A stretch of 64,000 nt of DNA from Pseudomonas sp. BP8 (GTDB lineage Bacteria; Pseudomonadota; Gammaproteobacteria; Pseudomonadales; Pseudomonadaceae), in NCBI RefSeq assembly GCF_017875955.1, contig NZ_JAGINK010000001.1:5861501-5925500 (forward strand), read 5' to 3'. The position numbers were made by a program, and so were the translations under genes. This document shows positions 40,892-50,368 of this stretch, in pieces. The notes under the pieces were generated by a model. It was not told where the DNA came from. It worked only from the letters and a program-made list of their open reading frames with translations, and ran no database searches. How positions within the stretch are numbered: the stretch's first letter is position 1; each line of letters begins with the position of its first letter.

Positions 40892-42412
40892 ATGCGTTAC
40901 GCACATCCCGGTACCGAAGGCTCGAAGATCAGCTTCAAGAGCCGTTACGGGAACTTCATCGGTGGCGAATTCGTAGCTCCGGTCAAAGGGCAATACTTCG
41001 AAAACACGTCTCCGGTGAACGGCAAGCTGATCGCCGAATTCCCCCGCTCCACTGCCGAAGACATCGACAAGGCGCTCGACGCCGCCCATGCCGCAGCCGA
41101 CGCCTGGGGCCGCACGTCCGTGCAGGACCGCTCCAATGTGCTGCTGAGAATTGCCGACCGCATCGAGCAGAACCTCGAACTGCTGGCCATCAGCGAGACC
41201 TGGGACAACGGCAAGCCGGTCCGCGAAACCCTCAATGCCGACATCCCGCTGGCCGTCGACCACTTCCGCTACTTTGCCGGTTGCATCCGCGCCCAGGAAG
41301 GCGGCGCCGCCGAGATCAACGAAGGCACCGTGGCCTACCATATTCACGAGCCTCTGGGCGTGGTCGGGCAGATCATCCCGTGGAACTTCCCGATCCTGAT
41401 GGCTGCCTGGAAGCTCGCCCCGGCCCTGGCTGCCGGCAACTGCGTGGTGCTCAAGCCCGCAGAGCAGACCCCGCTGGGCATCACGGTACTGGTCGAGCTG
41501 ATTGGCGACCTGCTGCCACCGGGCGTGCTCAACGTGGTGCAAGGCTATGGCCGTGAGGCCGGCGAAGCACTGGCCACCAGCAAGCGCATCGCCAAGATCG
41601 CGTTCACCGGCTCCACCCCGGTGGGCTCGCACATCATGAAGTGCGCCGCCGAGAACATCATCCCGTCCACTGTCGAACTGGGCGGCAAGTCGCCGAACAT
41701 CTACTTCGAAGACATCATGCAGGCCGAGCCGAGCTTCATCGACAAGGCGGCAGAAGGCATGGTGCTGGCGTTCTTCAACCAGGGCGAAGTGTGTACCTGC
41801 CCGTCGCGTGCGCTGATCCAGGAGTCGATCTATCCGCAGTTCATGGAAGCGGTGCTGAAGAAGGTCAAGCAGATCAAGCGTGGCGACCCGCTGGACACCG
41901 ACACCATGGTCGGCGCGCAGGCGTCCCAGCAGCAGTTCGAGAAGATCCTCTCGTACCTGGATATTGCCCAGGAAGAAGGCGCCGAGTTGCTTACCGGCGG
42001 CAAGGTGGAAAAACTCGAAGGCGCCCTGGCTACCGGCTATTACATCCAGCCGACCCTGCTCAAGGGCAACAACAAGATGCGCGTGTTCCAGGAGGAAATC
42101 TTCGGGCCGGTGGTCAGCGTGACGACCTTCAAGGATGAAGCCGAAGCGCTGGCGATTGCCAACGACACCGAGTTTGGCCTCGGCGCTGGGGTATGGACCC
42201 GCGACATCAACCGTGCATACCGCATGGGCCGTGGGATCAAAGCTGGGCGCGTGTGGACCAACTGCTATCACCTGTACCCGGCGCATGCGGCATTTGGCGG
42301 CTACAAGAAGTCGGGGGTGGGGCGTGAGACGCACAAAATGATGCTCGACCATTACCAGCAGACCAAGAACCTGCTGGTGAGCTACGACATCAACCCGTTG
42401 GGCTTCTTCTAA
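40892..42412 (+). CDS. exaC: NAD-dependent acetaldehyde dehydrogenase (ExaC/AcoD type)
   Basis: Oxidises acetaldehyde to acetate. The 506-residue product has '[20 protein letters not shown]', the catalytic Glu region '[15 protein letters not shown]' and catalytic Cys in '[15 protein letters not shown]'. The ethanolamine lyase next to it releases acetaldehyde, so this enzyme most likely completes the route to acetate. A sigma-54 promoter precedes it and a sigma-54 activator is divergent. REP elements and tandem repeats separate it from eat. Confidence 0.93.
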   Translation: MRYAHPGTEGSKISFKSRYGNFIGGEFVAPVKGQYFENTSPVNGKLIAEFPRSTAEDIDKALDAAHAAADAWGRTSVQDRSNVLLRIADRIEQNLELLAISETWDNGKPVRETLNADIPLAVDHFRYFAGCIRAQEGGAAEINEGTVAYHIHEPLGVVGQIIPWNFPILMAAWKLAPALAAGNCVVLKPAEQTPLGITVLVELIGDLLPPGVLNVVQGYGREAGEALATSKRIAKIAFTGSTPVGSHIMKCAAENIIPSTVELGGKSPNIYFEDIMQAEPSFIDKAAEGMVLAFFNQGEVCTCPSRALIQESIYPQFMEAVLKKVKQIKRGDPLDTDTMVGAQASQQQFEKILSYLDIAQEEGAELLTGGKVEKLEGALATGYYIQPTLLKGNNKMRVFQEEIFGPVVSVTTFKDEAEALAIANDTEFGLGAGVWTRDINRAYRMGRGIKAGRVWTNCYHLYPAHAAFGGYKKSGVGRETHKMMLDHYQQTKNLLVSYDINPLGFF

Positions 42413-42418
42413 GGCTGA

Positions 42419-42665
42419 GGGCCTCTTCGCGGGGCAAGCCCGCTCCTACAGGATTGGGGTCGTACGCAAATCTCGTGATCGACACGGCCCCTCCTGCGGG
42501 AATGGGGTCGTACACAAATCACGTGATCGACATGGCCCCTCCTGCGGGAATGGGGTCGTACACAAATCTCGTGATCGGCACGACCCCTCTGCAGGATTGG
42601 GGTCGTACACAAATCATGTGATCGACAAAAACCCTGTAGGAGCGGGCTTGCCCCGCGAAGAGGCC
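42419..42665. repeat. REP-bounded array of four 48-bp tandem repeats
   Basis: A REP copy (42419-42452) and an inverted REP copy (42633-42665) bracket four tandem units that start at 42456, 42504, 42552 and 42599 (periods 48, 48, 47). The unit begins GGGGTCGTACACAAATC, continues CGTGATCGACA and GGCCCCTCCTGC. In the third unit GGGGTCGT and ACGACCCC form a perfect 8-bp inverted arm pair. It fills most of the 386-bp gap between exaC and eat; no gene is supported there. Confidence 0.9.
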
Positions 42666-42798
42666 GCAACTGACACCCCAAAACCCAAACCAGACCCCAC
42701 AACCAAGGCCAGAACCGCTCTGGCGCGCTTCCTGCAATACAAATCACCAAGCGGCCGACAGTCCCTGCGGCCATCAAGAAAAAAAACAGGTGAACCCT

Positions 42799-44247
42799 AT
42801 GCCAAGCGATCATTCCGGCGGTACGCCGGCAAATTCCTCGGTCGATTTCGAAAAAGTCGGCACGGACTATTTCCAGCAACGTGAACTGAAAAAAGGCGCC
42901 GCCGGCTGGGTCCTGCTGGTGGGCCTGGGCGTGGCCTACGTGATCTCCGGCGACTACGCCGGCTGGAACTTCGGCCTGGCCCAGGGCGGCTGGGGCGGCA
43001 TGTTCCTCGCCACGCTGCTGATGGCCACGATGTACCTGTGCATGTGCTTCTCGCTGGCCGAACTGTCGTCGATGATCCCCACCGCCGGCGGCGGCTATGG
43101 CTTCGCCCGCAGTGCCTTCGGGCCTTGGGGCGGGTTTCTCACCGGCACGGCGATCCTCATCGAATACGCCATCGCCCCTGCGGCCATTGCGGTGTTCATC
43201 GGCGCCTACTGCGAGTCGCTGTTCGGCATCGGCGGCTGGATGATCTACCTGGCCTTCTACATCATCTTCATCGGCATCCACATCTTTGGTGTCGGCGAGG
43301 CACTGAAGCTGATGTTCATCATTACCGCCGTGGCCGCGATTGCGCTGGTGGTGTTCCTGATCGGCATGGTGCCCCACTTTGATGCCGCCAACCTGTTCGA
43401 CATCGCCCCGACCCAGGCCGTCGGCGCCAGCAGCTTCCTGCCGTTCGGCTACATCGGCGTGTGGGCGGCGATCCCCTATGCGATCTGGTTCTTCCTCGCC
43501 GTCGAGGGCGTGCCGCTGGCCGCCGAAGAGACCAAGAACCCCAAGCGCGACCTGCCACGCGGCCTGATCGGCGCGATGCTGGTGCTGCTTGCCTTTGCCC
43601 TGCTGATCCTGGTGATCGGCCCAGGCGGTGCCGGCTCCGAAGCGCTCAAGGCCTCCGGCAATCCGTTGGTCGAGGCACTGTCCAAGGCGTACGGCGGCTC
43701 GACCTGGATGGGCGGCTTCGTCAACCTGGTCGGCCTGGCTGGCCTGATCGCCAGCTTCTTCTCGATCATCTATGCCTATTCGCGGCAGATCTTCGCCCTG
43801 TCGCGTGCCGGCTACCTGCCGCGCAAACTGTCCCAGACCAACAAGAGCAAGGCGCCGGTGCTGGCCTTGATCATCCCAGGGATCATCGGCTTCGCCCTGT
43901 CGCTGACCGGCCAGGGTGACTTGCTGATCCTGGTCGCGGTATTCGGTGCCACCCTGTCGTACGTGCTGATGATGGCCGCGCACATCACCCTGCGCATCCG
44001 TCGCCCCAAAATGGAGCGCCCTTACCGTACCCCTGGCGGCGTCTTTACCTCCGGCGTGGCGCTGGTGCTGGCCTGTCTGGCGGTGGTTGCCGGCTTCCTG
44101 GTCGATCCGCGCGTGGTGATTGGCGCAGCGGTGATCTATGGAGTATTAATTGCCTACTTTGCTTTCTACAGCCGCCACCACCTGGTAGCGGGGACGCCGG
44201 AAGAGGAATTCGCCGCGATCCAGAAGGCCGAAGAGGCCCTGCACTGA
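42799..44247 (+). CDS. eat: Ethanolamine permease (APC superfamily)
   Basis: Imports ethanolamine across the inner membrane. The 482 residues contain about twelve membrane helices, with 'GWVLLVGLGVAYVISGDYAG' early and the conserved amino-acid-permease pieces 'LAELSSMIPTAGGGYGFARS' and 'FLAVEGVPLAAEETKNPKRD'. The ATG at 42799 has AGGTGAA 9 nt upstream; a GTG at 42790 is in frame. It precedes eutB, with a hairpin in the 48-bp gap. Confidence 0.93.
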   Translation: MPSDHSGGTPANSSVDFEKVGTDYFQQRELKKGAAGWVLLVGLGVAYVISGDYAGWNFGLAQGGWGGMFLATLLMATMYLCMCFSLAELSSMIPTAGGGYGFARSAFGPWGGFLTGTAILIEYAIAPAAIAVFIGAYCESLFGIGGWMIYLAFYIIFIGIHIFGVGEALKLMFIITAVAAIALVVFLIGMVPHFDAANLFDIAPTQAVGASSFLPFGYIGVWAAIPYAIWFFLAVEGVPLAAEETKNPKRDLPRGLIGAMLVLLAFALLILVIGPGGAGSEALKASGNPLVEALSKAYGGSTWMGGFVNLVGLAGLIASFFSIIYAYSRQIFALSRAGYLPRKLSQTNKSKAPVLALIIPGIIGFALSLTGQGDLLILVAVFGATLSYVLMMAAHITLRIRRPKMERPYRTPGGVFTSGVALVLACLAVVAGFLVDPRVVIGAAVIYGVLIAYFAFYSRHHLVAGTPEEEFAAIQKAEEALH

Positions 44248-44257
44248 TCGCCGCTAC

Positions 44258-44281
44258 GCGCCGCAGCTGACCCTGCGGCGC
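44258..44281 (+). terminator. Intercistronic hairpin between eat and eutB
   Basis: GCGCCGCAG pairs perfectly with CTGCGGCGC around CTGACC, just before the eutB ribosome site. No T-run; it may set the eat:eutB expression ratio. Confidence 0.5.
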
Positions 44282-44295
44282 TCTGGAGAGTCTGT

Positions 44296-45690
44296 ATGGC
44301 AAGTTTCGTACACACGGTGGGCAATCTGGTCTACCGCTTCGACAGCCTCAAAGAGGTGATGGCCAAGGCCAGCCCGGCGCGCTCGGGCGATTTTCTCGCC
44401 GGGGTCGCGGCGAGCAACGACGGTGAACGGGTCGCCGCGCAGATGGCCCTGGCCAACATCCCGCTCAAGCACTTTCTCAGCGAAGCGCTGATCCCCTACG
44501 AGGAGGATGAAGTTACCCGGCTGATCATCGACACCCACGACAGCGCGGCCTTTGCCCCGGTCAGCCACCTGACCGTCGGCGGCCTGCGCGACTGGCTGCT
44601 CGGCGAGGAGGCCAACGAAGACAGCCTGCGCGCCCTCGCCCCTGGCCTGACGCCGGAAATGGCCGCTGCGGTATCGAAGATCATGCGCGTGCAGGACCTG
44701 GTGCTGGTTGCGCAGAAGATCCGCGTGGTCACTCAGTTTCGCGGCACCATGGGCTTGCGCGGTCGGCTCTCGACCCGCCTGCAACCAAACCACCCGACTG
44801 ACGAGCCGGCCGGGATCGCCGCGAGCATCCTCGACGGCCTGCTATACGGCAACGGCGACGCCATGATCGGCATCAACCCGGCCACCGACAGCATCTCGTC
44901 GATCTGCGCCATGCTGGAAATGCTCGACGCGATTCTCCAGCGCTACCAGATCCCCACCCAGGCCTGCGTGCTGACCCACGTCACCACCTCGATCGAAGCG
45001 ATCAACCGTGGTGTGCCGCTGGACCTGGTGTTTCAGTCGATCGCCGGCACCGAGGCGGCCAACGCCGGCTTCGGGATCAACCTCAATGTCCTCCAGGAAG
45101 GCTACGAAGCCGGCCTGTCGCTCAAGCGCGGCACCCTCGGGCAGAACCTGATGTACTTCGAGACCGGCCAGGGCAGCGCACTGTCGGCCAACGCCCACCA
45201 CGGCGTCGACCAGCAGACCTGCGAAACCCGCGCCTATGCCGTGGCCCGCCATTTCAAGCCGTTTCTGGTCAATACCGTGGTCGGTTTCATCGGCCCGGAG
45301 TACCTCTACAACGGCAAGCAGATCATCCGCGCCGGGCTTGAGGACCACTTCTGCGGCAAGCTGCTGGGTGTGCCGATGGGCTGCGACATCTGCTACACCA
45401 ACCATGCCGAAGCCGACCAGGACGACATGGACACCCTGCTGACCCTGCTCGGCGTCGCCGGAATCAACTTCATCATGGGCATCCCCGGCTCTGACGACAT
45501 CATGCTCAACTACCAGACCACCTCGTTCCACGACGCGCTGTATGCGCGCCAGACCCTCGGCCTCAAGCCCGGGCCGGAATTCGAGGCCTGGCTGGAGCGC
45601 ACCGGTATCTTCACCCAGGCCGATGGCCGCATTCGCTTTGGCGACAACCTGCCGCCAGCCTTCCGCCACGCCTTGGCGCAACTGGCCTAG
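44296..45690 (+). CDS. eutB: Ethanolamine ammonia-lyase, large subunit
   Basis: Adenosylcobalamin-dependent enzyme that splits ethanolamine into acetaldehyde and ammonia. The 464-residue length is typical; landmarks are '[18 protein letters not shown]', '[20 protein letters not shown]', '[20 protein letters not shown]' (active-site Gln/Glu region) and '[20 protein letters not shown]'. No shell (microcompartment) genes are present. eutC follows 8 nt later. Confidence 0.97.
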   Translation: MASFVHTVGNLVYRFDSLKEVMAKASPARSGDFLAGVAASNDGERVAAQMALANIPLKHFLSEALIPYEEDEVTRLIIDTHDSAAFAPVSHLTVGGLRDWLLGEEANEDSLRALAPGLTPEMAAAVSKIMRVQDLVLVAQKIRVVTQFRGTMGLRGRLSTRLQPNHPTDEPAGIAASILDGLLYGNGDAMIGINPATDSISSICAMLEMLDAILQRYQIPTQACVLTHVTTSIEAINRGVPLDLVFQSIAGTEAANAGFGINLNVLQEGYEAGLSLKRGTLGQNLMYFETGQGSALSANAHHGVDQQTCETRAYAVARHFKPFLVNTVVGFIGPEYLYNGKQIIRAGLEDHFCGKLLGVPMGCDICYTNHAEADQDDMDTLLTLLGVAGINFIMGIPGSDDIMLNYQTTSFHDALYARQTLGLKPGPEFEAWLERTGIFTQADGRIRFGDNLPPAFRHALAQLA

Positions 45691-45698
45691 AGGTGACC

Positions 45699-46517
45699 AT
45701 GGATCGACACACGCCCACCCCCGACAACCCTTGGCTGGCACTGCGCAACCTGACCCCGGCGCGCATCGCCCTGGGCCGTAGCGGCACCAGCCTGCCGACC
45801 GCTGCCCAGCTGGATTTCCAGTTCGCCCACGCCCAGGCCCGCGATGCCGTGCACCTGGCGTTCGACCATGCTGGCCTGCGCAGCCAGCTCAGCGAACGTG
45901 GCCGCGACAGCCTGCTGCTGCACAGTGCAGCCAGCGACCGCCATGAGTACCTGCAGCGGCCCGACCTGGGGCGGCGCCTCAACGAGGCGTCGGTGACACA
46001 ACTGCGCGAGCATGCCCAGGCCAATCCGGGTGGCGTCGACCTGGCGATCGTGGTGGCCGATGGCCTGTCGGCGCTTGCCGTGCACCGGCATAGCCTGCCG
46101 TTCATCGCGCGTTTCGAAGAACAGGCCGCCAGTGATGGCTGGAGCAGCGCCCCGGTGGTGCTGGTCGAACAGGGCCGGGTGGCGGTGGCCGACGAGATCG
46201 GCGAGTTGCTCGGCGCACGCATGACCGTGATGCTCATCGGCGAGCGCCCCGGCCTCAGTTCGCCGGATAGCCTCGGCCTGTACTTCACCTTCGCGCCAAA
46301 GGTCGGCCTGACCGACGCCTACCGCAACTGCATTTCCAACGTGCGCCTGGAAGGCCTGAGCTACGGCATGGCCGCCCACCGTTTGCTCTACCTGATGCGC
46401 GAAGCTTGTCGGCGCCAGCTTTCGGGTGTGAATCTCAAGGACGAAGCGGAGGTCCATAGCATCGACAGCGAACATTCCACCGGCAAAAGCGGAAACTTCC
46501 TACTCGGAGAAGAGTAA
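45699..46517 (+). CDS. eutC: Ethanolamine ammonia-lyase, small subunit
   Basis: Holds the cobalamin with EutB in the lyase complex. The 272 residues contain '[20 protein letters not shown]', '[19 protein letters not shown]' and '[20 protein letters not shown]'. The ATG at 45699 has AGGTG just upstream and is preferred to the GTG at 45693. The end of the ethanolamine operon. Confidence 0.96.
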   Translation: MDRHTPTPDNPWLALRNLTPARIALGRSGTSLPTAAQLDFQFAHAQARDAVHLAFDHAGLRSQLSERGRDSLLLHSAASDRHEYLQRPDLGRRLNEASVTQLREHAQANPGGVDLAIVVADGLSALAVHRHSLPFIARFEEQAASDGWSSAPVVLVEQGRVAVADEIGELLGARMTVMLIGERPGLSSPDSLGLYFTFAPKVGLTDAYRNCISNVRLEGLSYGMAAHRLLYLMREACRRQLSGVNLKDEAEVHSIDSEHSTGKSGNFLLGEE

Positions 46518-46625
46518 CAATCGTGTCACGGAAGGTGGATTGCGCTTCTAGCCTGCATTCGGCAGCATGCCGGTGACACCTGCTGGCAATCCGCTGTTTC
46601 CCCAAATGGACTCTGAGGGCCGCAC

Positions 46626-47084
46626 ATGCGCATCATCAAGGCAACCCTGGAACACCTCGACCTGCTCAACCCGCTGTTCGTCAAATACCGCGAGTTCTAT
46701 GGGCAACTGCCCTATCCGGACAGTTCGCGCAGCTTTCTTGAAAAGCGCCTGAGGCTCAAGGAGTCGGTGATCTACCTGGCCCTGGCGGATGACGATGACG
46801 CCCGCCTGCTGGGCTTTTGCCAGCTCTACCCGAGCTTCTCTTCGTTGTCGCTCAAGCGCGTGTGGATCCTCAATGACATCTACGTGGCCGAAGACGCCCG
46901 ACGCATGCTGGTGGCCGACCACCTGATGCGTGAAGCCAAGAAGATGGCCAAGGAAACCAATGCTGTACGCCTGCGCGTTTCGACCAGCAATGACAACGAA
47001 GTGGCGAAGAAGACCTACGAATCCATGGGGTTTCGCGAAGATACCGAGTTCAAGAACTACATCTTGCCGATCAGTCAGGATTGA
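46626..47084 (+). CDS. GNAT family N-acetyltransferase
   Basis: A 152-residue acetyl-CoA-dependent acyltransferase with motif 'LKRVWILNDIYVAEDARRML' followed by the CoA-binding 'VADHLMREAKKMAK' and C-terminal 'TYESMGFREDTEFKNYIL'. The acceptor is unknown. The CoA pyrophosphate loop (usually Q/RxxGxG/A) is degenerate here ('EDARRMLVADHL'), which is seen in some members. It stands alone after eutC and before a REP palindrome. Confidence 0.85.
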   Translation: MRIIKATLEHLDLLNPLFVKYREFYGQLPYPDSSRSFLEKRLRLKESVIYLALADDDDARLLGFCQLYPSFSSLSLKRVWILNDIYVAEDARRMLVADHLMREAKKMAKETNAVRLRVSTSNDNEVAKKTYESMGFREDTEFKNYILPISQD

Positions 47085-47090
47085 CTGCCT

Positions 47091-47195
47091 GTGTGGGCCT
47101 CTTCGCGGGGCCAGCCCGCTCCTACAGGTTCACCGCGGTTTTCAGAACAGCGGTGAACCTGTAGGAGCGGGCTGGCCCCGCGAAGAGGCCCACAC
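47091..47195. repeat. 105-bp perfect REP palindrome
   Basis: Two 46-bp arms (47091-47136 and 47150-47195) are exact reverse complements around a 13-bp centre. The REP core is within the arms, but the identity extends beyond it on both sides. It lies between the GNAT and DedA genes. Confidence 0.92.
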
Positions 47196-47201
47196 GGCGT
47201 A

Positions 47202-47212
47202 CCCCCCCCCCC
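47202..47212. repeat. C11 homopolymer
   Basis: Eleven consecutive C residues just after the REP palindrome. The length may be inexact because such tracts are prone to slippage in replication and sequencing. No gene crosses it. Confidence 0.8.
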
Positions 47213-47273
47213 GCCGACACGCCCCTCGTAACCCGCCGCTACAATCTCTCCGGGCACAATCCCGTCTTCTCCG

Positions 47274-47279
47274 TATAAT
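47274..47279 (+). promoter_or_regulatory. Candidate -10 box for the DedA gene
   Basis: A perfect TATAAT, 115 bp before the DedA start. No convincing -35 box at the right distance. Confidence 0.3.
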
Positions 47280-47393
47280 CCCCTTCCTACATATGTGAAT
47301 ATTTACGCCTCCGCAGGTAAAAAAGCCTACGCCCCTTGCCGATTTCCGTCTTTGCGCGCCCGTAGTCGCGGGTCAAGAACACAGGTGCTGTAC

Positions 47394-48041
47394 ATGGATT
47401 TCAACCCGCTGGATCTCATCCTCCATCTCGATGCCTACCTCGACCTGCTGGTCACCAACTACGGCCCATGGATCTACGCCATCCTGTTCGCGGTGATCTT
47501 CTGCGAAACCGGCCTGGTGGTGATGCCATTCCTGCCAGGCGACTCGCTGCTGTTCATTGCGGGCGCGGTAGCCGCCGGTGGTGGCATGGATCCGGTACTG
47601 CTGGCGGGCCTGCTGATGGCCGCGGCGATCATGGGCGACAGTACCAACTACGTGATCGGCCGAACGGCCGGCGAACGCTTGTTCAACAAGCCCAACTCGA
47701 AGATCTTCCGCCGCGACTACCTGCAACGGACCCACGAGTTCTACGACCGCCACGGCGGCAAGACCGTGACCCTGGCGCGCTTCCTGCCGATCCTGCGCAC
47801 CTTCGCGCCGTTCGTCGCGGGCATCGCCCACATGCACTACCCGCGCTTCCTTACCTTCAGCATTGCCGGTTCGTTGCTGTGGGTCGGCGGCCTGGTGACC
47901 CTGGGCTACTTCTTCGGCAATGTGCCGTTCATCAAGCAGCACCTGTCGCTGATGGTCGTCGCCATCATTGTCCTGTCGCTGGTGCCGATGATTCTCGGCC
48001 TGCTGCGCGGGCGTTTCGGCCGCGCCGCCAAGGCGCACTGA
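47394..48041 (+). CDS. DedA family membrane protein
   Basis: A 215-residue inner-membrane protein of the DedA/VTT family, with 'VVMPFLPGDSLLFIAGAVAA', 'MGDSTNYVIGRTAGERLFN' and 'TVTLARFLPILRTFAPFVAG'. E. coli YqjA/YghB-like members support membrane potential and lipid-carrier recycling. The start ATG at 47394 begins the conserved sequence (MDFNPLDLILHLDAYL); the longer frame upstream is not conserved in kind. It is followed 7 nt later by mtfA. Confidence 0.9.
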   Translation: MDFNPLDLILHLDAYLDLLVTNYGPWIYAILFAVIFCETGLVVMPFLPGDSLLFIAGAVAAGGGMDPVLLAGLLMAAAIMGDSTNYVIGRTAGERLFNKPNSKIFRRDYLQRTHEFYDRHGGKTVTLARFLPILRTFAPFVAGIAHMHYPRFLTFSIAGSLLWVGGLVTLGYFFGNVPFIKQHLSLMVVAIIVLSLVPMILGLLRGRFGRAAKAH

Positions 48042-48048
48042 CCGCCCC

Positions 48049-48864
48049 ATGTGGTCGTTTCGCGCCTGGCGCCGCCGGCGCACCCTGGCTCGTTATCCGA
48101 TTGCTGCGCCGCTGTGGCAGGCCGTGCGCGATCGGCTGCCGCTGCTCGATGGCATCACTGACGCAGAAGACCGCTGGCTGCGCGAGGCCTGCGTACTGTT
48201 TCTGGCGGCCAAGCACCTGACCACCCTGCCCGGGGTCGAACTGGACGACGAGCAGCGCCTGCTCCTCGCCGCCCAAGCGCAACTGCCCTTGCTGCACCTG
48301 GGCGACCTTGACTGGTACCAAGGCTTCCACGAGATCATTCTCTACCCGGACGACTTCAAGAGCCCGCAACGCCACCGCGACGCGAGCGGCGTCGAGCACG
48401 TGTACGACGGCGAACACAGCGGCGAAGCCTGGCAACAGGGCCCGGTGATCCTGGCCTGGGATGGGGTACTCGGGGGTGGCGGCTGGGAGGCCTACAACCT
48501 GGTGATCCACGAGCTGGCGCACAAACTCGACATGCTCAACGGCGACGCCAACGGCCTGCCGCCACTGCACCACGGCATGCAGGTCGGTGAGTGGTCCAGC
48601 GCCATGCAACAGGCCTATGACGGTCTCAACCGGCAGCTGGACGCCAACCCCGACGCCGAGACCGCCATCGACCCGTACGCCGCCGAGAACCCCGCAGAAT
48701 TCTTTGCCGTCACCAGCGAGTACTTCTTCAGCGGCCCCGACCTGCTGCAGCAGGCTTATCCACAGGTGTACCAGCAACTGGCGCTGTTCTACCGCCAGGA
48801 CCCGCTGGCCCGCCTCAGCCAGTTGCAGGCCGAACATCCCGAGTATCGCCAAGGCCAGCAGTGA
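48049..48864 (+). CDS. mtfA: Zinc metallopeptidase MtfA-like (M90)
   Basis: A 271-residue cytosolic peptidase of the MtfA family. E. coli MtfA binds the glucose repressor Mlc and has aminopeptidase activity. The zinc motif is 'VIHELAHKLDMLNGDANG' (HExxH), with 'LGGGGWEAYNLV' before it and the third ligand region 'NPAEFFAVTSEYFF' after. The target protein here is not known. Confidence 0.9.
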   Translation: MWSFRAWRRRRTLARYPIAAPLWQAVRDRLPLLDGITDAEDRWLREACVLFLAAKHLTTLPGVELDDEQRLLLAAQAQLPLLHLGDLDWYQGFHEIILYPDDFKSPQRHRDASGVEHVYDGEHSGEAWQQGPVILAWDGVLGGGGWEAYNLVIHELAHKLDMLNGDANGLPPLHHGMQVGEWSSAMQQAYDGLNRQLDANPDAETAIDPYAAENPAEFFAVTSEYFFSGPDLLQQAYPQVYQQLALFYRQDPLARLSQLQAEHPEYRQGQQ

Positions 48865-48912
48865 CCTGCCCGCACATCAGGCAGGGCGTGGCGTGCCCGG
48901 GTGGAATGTGTC

Positions 48913-48918
48913 TATAAT
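48913..48918 (+). promoter_or_regulatory. Candidate -10 box for ppa
   Basis: A TATAAT lies 40 bp before the ppa ATG in a short intergenic region. The -35 is not obvious. Confidence 0.4.
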
Positions 48919-48957
48919 CGCCGCCAATTTTCTGATCAGACACGGGGGCACTGCCCA

Positions 48958-49485
48958 ATGAGCTACAGCAAGATTCCGGCTGGCAAAGACCTGCCGAACG
49001 ACATCTACGTCGCCATCGAGATCCCAGCTAACCACGCGCCGATCAAATACGAGATCGACAAGGATAGCGACACCCTGTTCGTCGACCGTTTCATGGCCAC
49101 CCCGATGTTCTACCCGGCCAACTACGGCTTCATCCCCAACACCCTGGCCGATGACGGTGATCCGCTCGACGTGCTGGTCGTGACCCCTTACCCGGTTGCG
49201 CCAGGTTCGGTGATCCGCGCCCGTCCGGTCGGCATCCTGAACATGACCGACGACGGCGGCGGCGACGCCAAAGTCATCGCCGTACCGCACGACAAGCTGT
49301 CGCAGCTGTACGTCGACGTCAAGGAATACACCGACCTGCCGGCGCTGCTGATCCAGCAGATCGAGCACTTCTTCGCGAACTACAAAGATCTCGAGAAGGG
49401 CAAGTGGGTCAAGATCGAAGGCTGGGACGGCGCTGACGCTGCCCGCGCTGCGATCACCAAGTCGGTTGCTGCCTACAAAGGCTGA
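48958..49485 (+). CDS. ppa: Inorganic pyrophosphatase
   Basis: Hydrolyses pyrophosphate and so pulls biosynthetic reactions forward. The 175 residues have the family I signature '[11 protein letters not shown]' (metal-binding Asp residues), '[20 protein letters not shown]' and '[11 protein letters not shown]'. ATG at 48958 chosen by length and similarity. A strong terminator follows at once. Confidence 0.97.
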   Translation: MSYSKIPAGKDLPNDIYVAIEIPANHAPIKYEIDKDSDTLFVDRFMATPMFYPANYGFIPNTLADDGDPLDVLVVTPYPVAPGSVIRARPVGILNMTDDGGGDAKVIAVPHDKLSQLYVDVKEYTDLPALLIQQIEHFFANYKDLEKGKWVKIEGWDGADAARAAITKSVAAYKG

Positions 49486-49499
49486 GCTCGACTGCATTA

Positions 49500-49526
49500 G
49501 AAAAACCCGCTTCGGCGGGTTTTTTC
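49500..49526 (+). terminator. Rho-independent terminator of ppa
   Basis: CCCGC-TTCG-GCGGG stem with a six-base T-run, 14 nt after the ppa stop, and A-rich on the left side. Confidence 0.93.
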
Positions 49527-49669
49527 ATGTCTGGACATCTTGTAAAACTGCCCCGGTAAAAGGCCCTACACGGTCCTAGGACACTTCCCGCAATTCACCC
49601 AGTTTCCTACACGACGCTCAAACCCCGGGTTCATTTCCCTGCTAGCCCAAGGCCGCTACACTCGGCCGC

Positions 49670-50368
49670 ATGACTACTTCCGGCGACCGCCTCAAGGCCC
49701 TCCTCCTGGAGTGCCACATGACCCCCTCCGACTTCGCCGCACAGCGCGGGGTAACGCCGCAGCACGTCAACAACTGGTTCAAGCGTGGCGTGCCGCTGGC
49801 CCGCATGGACGAGACCGCCGACCTGTTTTGTGTCCATCGGCGCTGGCTGCTCACTGGCGACGGGCCCAAATACCCCAGTGCGATTTTCCGCCAGGGCCCT
49901 ACCAGGCCCGTCCGGGATCGCGCAACACCGTTGCTCAACCACGACGACCGCTTGGTGCATATTCCGCTGCACAGGCTGCATGCCCAGCGCCTCCTGCCCG
50001 AGGCTCAGGCCCACCTGCCATTGCCCTGCCACGCCCTGGAAACCCTCGGCATCGATCCCGAGCAGGCCATCTGCCTGACCATGCCGGCCGCCAACATGGC
50101 GCCGCTGATCCCGATGGATGCCATCGTCGCCATCGACCGGGGCAAGACCGAGGTGGTCGACGGTCAGGTCTATGCCCTGCTGCACAATGGCCAGCTCAAG
50201 GTCCACAGCCTGAGCATCGGCCACAACCACACCCTTTGCCTGCACAGCCACGACCGGCGTAACTACGCCGTGCAACGCTACAGCCGCGCCCAACGCATCG
50301 CCCAAGGCCTGGAAATTCTCGGCTGGGTGTTCCACTGGTCGTATTTCAGCCAGCCGCCGAGCGAATGA
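49670..50368 (+). CDS. S24-fold helix-turn-helix regulator, catalytic Ser missing
   Basis: A 232-residue protein with an XRE-like HTH (residues 5-62: 'LLECHMTPSDFAAQRGVTPQ', 'HVNNWFKRGVPLARMDETAD') and a C-terminal LexA/CI-type domain. The site that is normally G-D-S-M reads 'AANMAPLIPMDAIVAIDRG' here, so the nucleophilic serine is absent. Lys in 'GQLKVHSLSIG' is near the dyad lysine position. It should therefore be unable to self-cleave, and respond, if at all, by another signal. It sits at the edge of the T6SS island. Confidence 0.82.
   Translation: MTTSGDRLKALLLECHMTPSDFAAQRGVTPQHVNNWFKRGVPLARMDETADLFCVHRRWLLTGDGPKYPSAIFRQGPTRPVRDRATPLLNHDDRLVHIPLHRLHAQRLLPEAQAHLPLPCHALETLGIDPEQAICLTMPAANMAPLIPMDAIVAIDRGKTEVVDGQVYALLHNGQLKVHSLSIGHNHTLCLHSHDRRNYAVQRYSRAQRIAQGLEILGWVFHWSYFSQPPSE

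Noticed and set aside
42453-42630. CRISPR array
   Set aside because: The 48-bp units are contiguous with no unique spacers and no cas genes are nearby.
42409-43983. Minus-strand frame whose end contains a 16-residue repeated peptide (ICVRPHSRRRG-like)
   Set aside because: The repeat is the 48-bp DNA repeat read in frame (48 is a multiple of three). The rest is antisense to eat.
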